Below, in pieces: positions 1 to 6,800 of a stretch of DNA of 12,078 nucleotides. Source of the stretch: an uncultured Odoribacter sp. (lineage in GTDB: Bacteria > Bacteroidota > Bacteroidia > Bacteroidales > Marinifilaceae). Each line of letters starts with the position of its first letter. Position 1 is the first letter of the stretch. The DNA is taken from NCBI GenBank assembly GCA_947176455.1, contig CAMWQQ010000027.1, positions 1 to 12,078 of the forward strand, in the 5' to 3' direction. A program made the position numbers and the translations under genes. The notes beneath the pieces are model-generated. The model made no database searches. It was not told the origin of the DNA and saw only the letters and a program-made list of their open reading frames with translations.

Positions 1-1312
1 CGCAAACCAGGTCCACCGGATTGAAATGGGTGGAGTGGTCGAAAACCTTTTTCTGCTCTTTGTTCTTCAGGTCGATTTGTGCGGATTCCACAATCATCAG
101 GCGAAGACTGCCGTCTTTGGCTTTCACCCAGAACGGACCGCCACCAGGCTCTCCCTCGTTTTTGACCATGCCGCAGACGCGGAGGGGACGGTTCAGAATT
201 TCCTGAAGGTGCTTGATGCGTTCTTTTTGGTCTTTGAACGTCTTTTCTTCTGCCTCCCGATAGCCGATGCTGGGAAGGAACGCTTCGATTTCATGCAGTT
301 GTTCGTCTGTCGGTTTCTTGTCCAGCAGTTCTAGATAACCGAATATTTTGTGCTGAATGTCCGTCAGGACGCCTGCCAGCAGTTTCTTGTATTTGACCGT
401 GTCGCCTTTGGAACGGTCCGGAATGACGTTGTCGATGTTCTTGATGAAAATGAGGTCGGCATTCAGTTCGTTGAGGTTGTAAATCAACGCTCCGTGGCCT
501 CCCGGACGGAAGACGATGTTGTCGTTCTCGTCCCGCAGGATGTCGCCGTTTTCGTCTATGCTGACCGTGTCGGTGGCAGGTTTCTGAATAGAAAAGGTGA
601 CATCGTATTTGATGTTGAACATCTTTTCAAAGACCTTGGTCACTTTTCTCAGACGGGCTTTGAAAAGATCCAGGTATTCTTCGGAAACCGTGAAATGCAA
701 GGCGGCAGTCTTGCCGTTGTTGGCATACAGGGCTCCCTCTACGATGTGTTCGTCGAACGCCGTGCGCACAAAGTCGCGGTAGGTATGGAAGTCCACCAGT
801 CCTTTCGGGGTGTTGCCGTAATTCAGTCCTTTTTTGCCCAGAATGTATTTCAGGATTTCGTTGAATTCCCGTTTTTCTATCATCTTCTGGATGTCTTTCC
901 CGTCGTGCCACATGGCGGCGGACAGGCGGTTGAAGAAAGGCAGTTCGTCCAGTTTAAAAAAGAAATGGTGCATGCTGCCCGTTCCTTTCGTCTGTACGAA
1001 CTCTAGGAATTCTTCTGTCGTGCCGTGGTAGGTGTCCATAAAATGGAACAGGTCTTTGAACATGCGGGTGGCGGAGCCGGATGCCGGTACCATTTTCAAC
1101 AGGGCGGATTTTTGGCAGGCCTGTTCGTAGTTCTCAAGCAGGTGCTCTTCCTCTTCCGGGGCGATACGGACGATGCCGTTGTCTGTTGTTGCCGGTTCCG
1201 CCAGGTTTACGAATGCGAATCCTTTGTCAAAATTGGCAAGTTGCTTGTCGATGTCGCCGGCGCTTATCTTTTTTTCCTTAAATAGTTTTAAGTCTTCCTT
1301 GGTATATTTCAT
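1..1312 (-). CDS. DUF4301 family protein, 3' end beyond the window
   Basis: The reading frame is open from ATG at 1312 to the left edge, giving 437 codons without a stop. The sequence matches the conserved Bacteroidota family DUF4301 as I remember it (about 500 residues), so only the C-terminal part is missing. The family has no established function. Visible landmarks are MVPASGSATRM at residues 74-84, RPGGHGAL at 269-276 and IKNIDNV at 290-296. Together these resemble the nucleotide-binding loop, the glycine-rich uridine loop and the metal-Asp region of UDP-sugar pyrophosphorylases; that reading is inference. No signal peptide or membrane segment is visible, so it is probably cytoplasmic. 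It lies 41 bp downstream of the 86-residue gene on the same strand with no promoter box seen between them, so it is probably cotranscribed. An in-frame ATG at 1336 would add eight residues (MNRLNRNT); the 1312 start is preferred because it gives the family-like MKYTKED opening. Confidence 0.85.
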   Translation of the reverse strand, partial: MKYTKEDLKLFKEKKISAGDIDKQLANFDKGFAFVNLAEPATTDNGIVRIAPEEEEHLLENYEQACQKSALLKMVPASGSATRMFKDLFHFMDTYHGTTEEFLEFVQTKGTGSMHHFFFKLDELPFFNRLSAAMWHDGKDIQKMIEKREFNEILKYILGKKGLNYGNTPKGLVDFHTYRDFVRTAFDEHIVEGALYANNGKTAALHFTVSEEYLDLFKARLRKVTKVFEKMFNIKYDVTFSIQKPATDTVSIDENGDILRDENDNIVFRPGGHGALIYNLNELNADLIFIKNIDNVIPDRSKGDTVKYKKLLAGVLTDIQHKIFGYLELLDKKPTDEQLHEIEAFLPSIGYREAEEKTFKDQKERIKHLQEILNRPLRVCGMVKNEGEPGGGPFWVKAKDGSLRLMIVESAQIDLKNKEQKKVFDHSTHFNPVDLVC

Positions 1313-1353
1313 CGTGTTTCTATTTAATCTGTTCATTTTATTTCCGAGTCGTG

Positions 1354-1614
1354 TCAATCCTCTTCTTCTTCCTCTTCGTCATAAAGGGCTTCCTGGTTGT
1401 CCAGTTCCGATTCAAAGAAATCCTCGGCTTCTTCCAGCAGGGCGTCCACGTCGTCCTGGCTTAAGGGTTCCTCGTCAATCCAGTAGATTTTTTGGTTGCT
1501 GTAGAATCCGTCTAAATCGCACTGGATGATGCAACGCGGTTTCTCGGTGTGCACGACGTAAACCAAGTCAATGGCTTCCTGGGAATTGTCCGCGATAAGA
1601 AATTTAGGTAGCAT
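1354..1614 (-). CDS. Small acidic conserved-type hypothetical protein, 86 aa
   Basis: This is a complete ORF from ATG to TGA. The N-terminal half (residues 1-50) looks like a small folded domain with alternating hydrophobic residues (LVYVVHT, CIIQCDL, KIYWIDEE). The C-terminal third is strongly acidic and ends in YDEEEEEED. There is no signal peptide, membrane segment or known catalytic motif, and I do not recognise a named domain. It is the first gene after a good Bacteroidota promoter box (1640-1647) and sits 41 bp ahead of the DUF4301 gene, so the two probably form one transcription unit. The acidic tail is encoded by a run of GAA/GAG/GAC codons that could be prone to slippage. No Shine-Dalgarno sequence precedes the start, which is usual in this phylum. 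Its role is unknown; a small cytoplasmic accessory or binding partner is the most that can be suggested. Confidence 0.75.
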   Translation of the reverse strand: MLPKFLIADNSQEAIDLVYVVHTEKPRCIIQCDLDGFYSNQKIYWIDEEPLSQDDVDALLEEAEDFFESELDNQEALYDEEEEEED

Positions 1615-1639
1615 GTCTTTTAAATTAAAATGATAGTGT

Positions 1640-1647
1640 CAAAGATA
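1640..1647 (-). promoter_or_regulatory. Bacteroidota -7 promoter box for the 86-aa gene and DUF4301 unit
   Basis: Read on the minus strand this is TATCTTTG, a full match to the Bacteroides sigma-ABfr -7 consensus TAnnTTTG. It lies 26 bp before the start codon at 1614. A weak -33 candidate (TTG at 1671-1673) lies 23 bp upstream, inside the end of the antitoxin gene, slightly farther than the usual 19-21 bp. It would let this unit be expressed apart from the toxin-antitoxin operon. Confidence 0.6.
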
Positions 1648-1667
1648 CGAATAAATTCTTTTTCATC

Positions 1668-1979
1668 TCACAATAAAGCTGCGACATTTCGAATTTGTTG
1701 TAATCGAGCCATTAGCTTGCTGTCCTTTCTAGCCGCTTGCATATTGTAGCGGGTTTGCATATTGGTCAGCATTTCCGCCTCGACGCCCAGTGCCGCCTCG
1801 AAATACAAGGCAAGCGTTTCCGTTACGGGACGTTTGGCATTGAGGATTTCATTCAGCATCGTATAGGAAATACCCATTTGCCCGGCGAGTTTCTTTTGTG
1901 AAATTCCCCGGTATTCAATTTCTTCTTTAAGAACCTCTCCCGGATGCGTGGGAGAGTACGGATAACCTAAATTGCCCAT
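1668..1979 (-). CDS. higA: HigA-type antitoxin, XRE-family helix-turn-helix protein
   Basis: This 103-residue protein has the HigA/VapI layout. The N-terminal HPGEVLKEEI motif (residues 12-21) is followed by an XRE helix-turn-helix at about residues 27-48 (SQKKLAGQMGISYTMLNEIL) and a helical tail. Proteins of this family neutralise the partner toxin by direct binding and repress their own operon. Its start codon lies 5 bp after the toxin stop codon, the toxin-first order typical of HigBA. No Shine-Dalgarno site or separate promoter is visible, so translation is probably coupled to the toxin gene. The length is normal for the family and no key segment is missing. Likely binding sites are the dyads at 2314-2325 and 2332-2346 over the operon promoter. 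Family assignment is confident; activity is inferred from the pair. Confidence 0.88.
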   Translation of the reverse strand: MGNLGYPYSPTHPGEVLKEEIEYRGISQKKLAGQMGISYTMLNEILNAKRPVTETLALYFEAALGVEAEMLTNMQTRYNMQAARKDSKLMARLQQIRNVAALL

Positions 1980-1984
1980 TGCAT

Positions 1985-2308
1985 TTATTTCTTATAGTGG
2001 TTCGACAACTCTATTATATTGCAAATCGTCAACAATGCTTTGCCGTCAGCTTCTTGAGAAACGAGGAATTCGATTCTGTACTGGTCGTTTACCCGAATCG
2101 ATGAGACCCCGGCCTTATCTCCGGACAATACTTCGTAATTCAATGAGTGAATCCGGTAGAGGGCTTCGATGCACGAAGCGTCGTTAAGCGTATCTATGCG
2201 TTGCTTGTAACGCTTGATGATTTCCGGCTGATAACGATGCTTTTTATTTTTGCATTTACCGTCATAGTACAGCTCCGATAAATATTCCTTATCAAAAGTG
2301 ACAACCAT
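1985..2308 (-). CDS. higB: HigB-type toxin, RelE/ParE superfamily mRNA interferase
   Basis: This 107-residue protein has the compact RelE/HigB fold pattern: MVVTFDKEYL at the N-terminus, a helical hairpin (about 26-50), then beta strands with LNYEVLSGDK (56-65), SIRVNDQYRIEF (70-81) and TICNIIELSNHYK at the C-terminus. Family members cleave mRNA at the ribosome using basic and aromatic residues. Candidates here are Arg72, Arg78, His104 and Tyr105, by position only. The start was set at ATG 2308. A longer frame from TTG at 2326 would begin upstream of the expected transcript start and overlap a palindromic operator. The gene is followed after 5 bp by the antitoxin. The ORF is intact, so the module may be active. 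Expression is probably autoregulated by the toxin-antitoxin complex. Confidence 0.88.
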   Translation of the reverse strand: MVVTFDKEYLSELYYDGKCKNKKHRYQPEIIKRYKQRIDTLNDASCIEALYRIHSLNYEVLSGDKAGVSSIRVNDQYRIEFLVSQEADGKALLTICNIIELSNHYKK

Positions 2309-2313
2309 GATTG

Positions 2314-2325
2314 TGATAATTATCA
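2314..2325. promoter_or_regulatory. Perfect 12-bp palindrome, candidate HigA operator 1
   Basis: The sequence TGATAATTATCA is its own reverse complement. It covers the predicted higBA transcript start and ends 5 bp upstream of the toxin ATG. It shares the half-site GATAA with the neighbouring dyad at 2332-2346; the centres are about 19.5 bp apart, roughly two helical turns. Binding by HigA is inferred from position and symmetry. Confidence 0.55.
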
Positions 2326-2328
2326 ATA

Positions 2329-2336
2329 CAAAGATA
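2329..2336 (-). promoter_or_regulatory. -7 promoter box of the higBA operon
   Basis: On the minus strand this reads TATCTTTG, a full match to TAnnTTTG, 20 bp before the toxin ATG. The expected transcript start is near 2322, giving a leader of only about 15 nt. A -33 element is not clear; a T-rich stretch at 2361-2367 is somewhat too far upstream. The box is overlapped by the dyad at 2332-2346, which fits repression by HigA. Confidence 0.6.
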
Positions 2337-2346
2337 ATACTTATCT
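2332..2346. promoter_or_regulatory. 15-bp dyad, candidate HigA operator 2
   Basis: AGATAATACTTATCT consists of two perfect 6-bp arms (AGATAA and TTATCT) around a 3-bp centre. It overlaps the -7 box of higBA. The GATAA half-site is the same as in the 2314-2325 palindrome, which suggests one regulator binding both. Confidence 0.5.
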
Positions 2347-2347
2347 C

Positions 2348-2357
2348 GGAATATTCC
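2348..2357. repeat. 10-bp palindrome upstream of higBA
   Basis: GGAATATTCC is perfectly self-complementary and starts 2 bp beyond the second GATAA dyad. Its half-site differs from the GATAA sites, so it may serve a different protein or be chance in AT-rich DNA. It lies where the -33 region of the higBA promoter would be expected. Confidence 0.35.
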
Positions 2358-2386
2358 CTAAAAAAGTGAAGATTTTTATAACATCG

Positions 2387-2401
2387 CTGTCTAAAAGACA
2401 G
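2387..2401. repeat. Inverted repeat CTGTCT-aaa-AGACAG in the divergent region
   Basis: Two perfect 6-bp arms flank a 3-bp loop. On the plus strand it is followed by GTATTTT, loosely terminator-like, but no plus-strand gene precedes it in the window. It lies between the two divergent promoters, so a regulatory or insulating role is as likely as termination. Function unknown. Confidence 0.35.
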
Positions 2402-2410
2402 GTATTTTAA

Positions 2411-2431
2411 AATTATGCGATTTGCATAATT
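2411..2431. promoter_or_regulatory. Inverted repeat just upstream of the ATPase promoter, candidate operator
   Basis: The arms AATTATGC (2411-2418) and GCATAATT (2424-2431) are perfect 8-bp reverse complements with a 5-bp centre. The element ends 3 bp before the TTTG -33 candidate of the ATPase promoter, a typical place for a regulator site. The half-site differs from the HigA candidate sites. Confidence 0.45.
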
Positions 2432-2434
2432 CGT

Positions 2435-2466
2435 TTTGAATAATCCGAATAAAATAATTACCTTTG
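2435..2466 (+). promoter_or_regulatory. Promoter of the ATPase gene (TTTG, 20 bp, TACCTTTG)
   Basis: A TTTG -33 element at 2435-2438 and TACCTTTG -7 box at 2459-2466 are separated by 20 bp. This is a textbook match to the Bacteroidota promoter (TTTG, 19-21 bp, TAnnTTTG). Transcription should begin near 2473, about 12 nt before the ATG at 2485. This argues against the upstream TTG at 2464 as the start codon. Confidence 0.75.
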
Positions 2467-2484
2467 CAGAAAAATCGCAATCCT

Positions 2485-3639
2485 ATGGCAAGAGTGACAA
2501 ATCCGTTTATTGTGACAGGCAAGATAGAACCGGAATATTTCTGCGACCGGGTAACGGAATCCGCACGTGTCGTCAAATCCATCACCAACGGCAACAACCT
2601 GGTCATCATTTCTCCTCGTCGCATGGGTAAGACCGGACTGATTCAATTTTGTTATGACAAGCCTGAAATAGCCCAAACATATTACACGTTTTTTATAGAT
2701 ATCCTGCATACGTCAAGTTTACGGGAATTCACTTATCTCCTTGGACGGGAAATTTACGAAACGCTTTTGCCACGCAGTCGGAAAATGGTTAATCTGTTCA
2801 TTCAGACCATTCGATCTATCAGTGGGAAGTTTGGTTTCGACCCCGTTTCAGGTCTGCCGACGTTTAATGTGGAATTGGGTGATATTGAGCGACCGGAATA
2901 TACGTTGGATGAAATTTTCCAGTACCTTGCTCGTGCGGATAAGCCGTGTATTGTGGCAATCGACGAATTTCAGCAGATTGCCAAGTATCCGGAAAAGAAT
3001 ATAGAGGCGCAGTTGCGGACACACATTCAGAAGTTGCGTAACTGCCATTTCATTTTCGCTGGTAGCGAGCGACATATGATGCAGGAGATGTTCGTGTCGG
3101 CAGCGCGACCATTCTATCACAGCGCGGATATGCTGGAACTGAAAGCGATTGTTCCGGAGGTTTATATTCCCTTCATTGTCGGGCATTTCGAGAAACGTAA
3201 TCGGCGGATAGCCTCCGGAGATGTTGAAAGAGTGTACAATCTTTTCAAAGGACATACCTATTACATTCAGAAGACTTTCAATGAAGCCTTTGCCGATACT
3301 CCTGAAGGCAAAGCGTGTTCGCTTGACACCCTCCGGACGGCTGTTAACGGAATGATTGCTTCAAATGACACGATCTTTCGTGAGATTTTATCGAATATGC
3401 CCGAGAAGCAGAAGGAGTTACTCTACGCCATTGCCAAAGACGGGGAAGCAGAGCATATTACCTCGTCCGAATTCATCAGACGGCATGGCCTGATCTCGGC
3501 GAGTTCCGTTCAGTCTGCGATGAAAAAACTGCTTGAGAAGGACATCATCACCGAAATCAACAAGCTCTTTTCTGTGACGGACAAACTTTTCTCAATGTGG
3601 ATAAATAAATTATACGGAAACAAAGATTATTGGCTCTGA
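2485..3639 (+). CDS. AAA/STAND-like ATPase, archaeal-type ATP-binding protein (PF01637-like)
   Basis: This 384-residue cytoplasmic protein opens with NPFIVTGKIEPEYFCDR, the lead-in typical of a P-loop ATPase family found in many copies in gut Bacteroidales. The Walker A motif SPRRMGKT is at residues 43-50, Walker B CIVAIDEFQ at 155-163 with Asp160 and Glu161, and a sensor-like FAGSERH at 191-197. The C-terminal portion (about 300-375) looks like a winged helix. The DUF234 nuclease-like domain carried by some archaeal relatives is not seen. The length fits the family and all motifs are intact. The start was set at ATG 2485 because a longer TTG-initiated frame would begin inside the promoter box. 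The gene stands alone, divergent from higBA. Its biological role is not established; related STAND ATPases act in signalling, stress or defence, but nothing here proves that. Confidence 0.87.
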   Translation: MARVTNPFIVTGKIEPEYFCDRVTESARVVKSITNGNNLVIISPRRMGKTGLIQFCYDKPEIAQTYYTFFIDILHTSSLREFTYLLGREIYETLLPRSRKMVNLFIQTIRSISGKFGFDPVSGLPTFNVELGDIERPEYTLDEIFQYLARADKPCIVAIDEFQQIAKYPEKNIEAQLRTHIQKLRNCHFIFAGSERHMMQEMFVSAARPFYHSADMLELKAIVPEVYIPFIVGHFEKRNRRIASGDVERVYNLFKGHTYYIQKTFNEAFADTPEGKACSLDTLRTAVNGMIASNDTIFREILSNMPEKQKELLYAIAKDGEAEHITSSEFIRRHGLISASSVQSAMKKLLEKDIITEINKLFSVTDKLFSMWINKLYGNKDYWL

Positions 3640-3690
3640 CCTGTTTGAATATACTCTATTTCTTTTTTTGCAGGACTCTGCACTGTTTGA

Positions 3691-3715
3691 CCAATACCTC
3701 CTGAAGGGGGCTTGG
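3691..3715 (+). terminator. Possible weak hairpin after the ATPase gene
   Basis: CCAA at 3691-3694 pairs with TTGG at 3712-3715, and CCTCC pairs with GGGGG (one T-G wobble) around a TGAA loop. The two bulged bases and the lack of a following T-run make it a poor intrinsic terminator. It is listed because it is the only stem seen between the ATPase stop and the next promoter. Confidence 0.3.
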
Positions 3716-3773
3716 TTGTGCTAGTTGTGTGTTAAAATTAACCGTCGCTGGAATATTGTGTTTAAAATATTAT

Positions 3774-3781
3774 TATTTTTG
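3774..3781 (+). promoter_or_regulatory. -7 promoter box of the giant secreted protein gene
   Basis: TATTTTTG matches TAnnTTTG and lies 38 bp before the ATG. No good TTTG is seen at the expected -33 distance; a TTG at 3756-3758 is too close. The predicted leader is about 30 nt. Confidence 0.55.
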
Positions 3782-3812
3782 CGAACTTAGCGAAATGTGT
3801 ACATAAAACAAT

Positions 3813-3817
3813 AGGAG
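3813..3817 (+). promoter_or_regulatory. Ribosome binding site of the giant gene
   Basis: AGGAG ends 2 bp before the ATG at 3820, a close spacing. It supports this start, since most other genes in the window lack such a site. The signal peptide starts directly at this ATG. Confidence 0.5.
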
Positions 3818-3819
3818 AT

Positions 3820-6800
3820 ATGTATCGATTTTTATTGAGAGCATGTTTTTGGGGAGCATTCTTGTTTATGTCGTTAGCCGATGTGATGGGGCAGAGCTAT
3901 ACGACGAAAACTGAAAAGATAAAGTTAGACAAAGATACAGTCTGGATTATCAACGCTGCTTATAACTTATATAAGCAGGAATTGAGGCTGACGCTTGATT
4001 TTTCAGAACAGACTCCTAAGCCGACGCGCATCTGCTGGGATGCTAAAAAGTCATTGCCGTATGAAAATGTCGGTACTCAAACCATGATGTCCCATACCTA
4101 TTCTGCCGGACGATATGAAGTGCTGTTGGAGGTATCCGGGAAAACTTACCATTGCATGGTTTTCAATCAAATGCTGTGGGCAGATTTCAAGGTGAATCCC
4201 GACCCGTTCAGGTATTGTATCGAGGCGGGAGGTGATTCTTTGCTGATTACGATGACCAATTTTGAAGACAATCCGCCGGGAACGGTATATGATGTTGTTG
4301 TCGATGGACCGGAAACGATTGATACAGTTCCTCTCTGCTCTTCCAATGTGAACTGGTTCGGTCCTAAGTTGGATTCGGCTTGGGTGGTCTTTTCTCATCC
4401 GACCGGCGTGAAACCCTGCAACGTATATCTCAGTTTGAAGTACACCGACCCGGAGAAGGGGATTGACTTGGAGGAGGAAACCAATGTGCAACGAATTTCC
4501 GTTTACGGGGCGCCGGACGTGAAAAAGATATTCGGGTTTAATCCAGAAGACAAATTTGAACCGGAAAGCAATATGGTGTACATGGAAGTTTGTACCGAGA
4601 CGAATCAGGACTATCTGAATCTGTCAGAGGAGATATTGCAGTACTTCCAGCTCAAGTTGCATACTCCTCAGGCTGTGCCGTATTATGCCTCTTATAAACA
4701 AAGGCAGGATTTGGAAATACACTACTATTATTCGGACACGATTTATCCCGGTATGTCGGATGATATTGGACCGAATGGAGCTTGGAAGGAGGTGACGGGA
4801 CAGGAAAGCATGGTGTCCGTCGAGCAACCGATTGCCTTTATGACTCCTGGTTACTATAAAATGATGATTACTGCCAAAAATCTCTGCAACGAAGTGGGTG
4901 GGGTGAAAATAGACACCTTGTGGACGGATTTTGTGGAGGATGGTTCGGATAAACGTCGCTATTTCAAGGTATATTCCGGAAGTTCGGCGAAAATGGTCTG
5001 TACGACGCCTCGCTATTGCCTGAATGCCCCCAAGGCGAAGATCCGGATTGTCGATTATAACGTTCGGAGAGGATATGACGCCCCGCCCTCCTATCTCTTC
5101 AGCTATCGATTCTTGCAACCTTCTCCTTATGTGAATTACCGCTGGGCGGAGAATGACTGGGTGATTACGGAGGAAATATGGCGTGGCGGAAAGATCGTGC
5201 CAAAGAATGCGGCAAGGGATTGCGGATGCGATTCTACGGTCATCTATCTCGAATTGAAAAATATTGCCCTTTACGGGGAGCTGGAAATTGAGGTCGAACG
5301 GCGAGGTTTTTGTGGCAGTTCGCAAAATACCTTTATGGTTGAGGTTGGGAGAAATCCGAAGATTGACGAAATGGAAATTTTAAGAGAGTTGAGGCAAAAA
5401 TATGGATTCGCTGCAACGGATAATGTGCTGGGAGCACAACCGCATTGCGACACCGTGCGTTATGTCTTGCCGATAGATTCGCTGAGCAAAGGAGAAAATA
5501 CAAGGGGATTTGCTTTGGACTCGGTTTGCTGGTACATCCGGAAGGGTTTGGCGTCGGAAGAGACGTTGGTTTATCGTCTGGGTGACCAGACTGTCCCTGT
5601 CGAATGGTTGGATTCCCTGGATGTGATAACGACGTCGCGAATGGTTTCCTATAATGTTTGTGGTCCGTCTGTTTTGAAGAATTTTAACTTGTTTATCGCA
5701 ACCCGTCCGAAAGTGGAACTGTTGCGGGATGCCGTCAGTGAGAACGATTCCTTGTGTGTCGGACTGGAGTATCCCTACAACTGGAAAGGCACTTTCCCGA
5801 AAGACTACACCATACAGCTGACGTCGACGGAAGAGGTGTTCGTGAACGGAGAGAAGAAAGAGGGAGGGAAGGCTATCGAGGTAAACAACGGAGATGGCTT
5901 CCGGTATGAGTCGGTAAAGCAGGTCAACGAACATTTTGTGATACAGAATACCCAAATGAAGACGTGTCAGTTGGATTCGGTTTGGGTGTTGGAGACACTG
6001 GCGTTGCCGGATACGTTGCGGGTGCGGGACAGCGTGGGGTATTGTATGGGGTCGCCGGAATTTAATGCGGTGAAGCTATTCAAGCCCGGCAAGTCCGATT
6101 TCAAATGGGGGGAGTGGAAACTGAATGCCGGAACGGTGCAGAAAGCGCAGTTGCCGGACTTGAAACTGACGGGAGGTGTAGATACCTTACGTTACAAGTT
6201 CTCCCGCTCCAAAGGTTGTTACGTTGAGGGCAAACTGTTGCTCCGTCCGCGAACGACGCCAGAATTGAAGCTGAAAGATGAGGCGCAGTATTGCTTGCCC
6301 GCAACGATTGTCAATTTCCGAACGGAACAAAAGCTGGTAGAGAAGATTTCCGAATGGAACGATTGCAATCATTTGATCGTGTATGAGGATAATATTGCGT
6401 CGGATAAACGTCGATATGAAGATTCGAAGTCTGGTCCAAAGGATGCCAATCGTTCGCTGGACAAAACACTGAATGGGAAGAAATACATTTATAAAATAGA
6501 AAACAAACTGGTGGATTCACTATTGATGGGCAAGTGTCGGATATTGGATACGGTGTCGTTGAAAGTCTCCGAGCCGAAGTTGAAGGTCTTGAAAGGCGAT
6601 ACGTTGAAGTATCCGTGGGCGAAATTTGACTTTGCGAGACTGAAAGACGGCTTCGTCGATACGGCAGACCTTGTCCCCTCCTCTCTGCAATGGAGGCTTG
6701 TTCCGGATAATAAGCCCTGTGGAACGGGATTGTATGGCGGAGCATATACCCTGACAAAGGAGGACGTGACAAAGGATACGCTGAAGTTTGAGATTGCTGC

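Noticed and set aside
350..1006. Plus-strand 218-residue open frame opposite DUF4301
   Set aside because: It lies entirely antisense to a well-supported conserved protein, has no promoter or ribosome site, and its composition is what a complementary frame would give.
2309..2326. Extended toxin start at TTG 2326
   Set aside because: It would begin upstream of the expected transcript start of the TATCTTTG promoter and overlap the operator palindrome; ATG 2308 gives the normal family N-terminus.
2464..2484. Extended ATPase start at TTG 2464
   Set aside because: This codon is inside the -7 promoter box, upstream of the expected transcript start; ATG 2485 gives the family-like MARVTNPF opening.
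1668..3639. Mobile element carrying higBA and the ATPase
   Set aside because: No transposase, integrase, terminal inverted repeats, target duplication or tRNA attachment site was seen at the borders; an island remains only a hypothesis.
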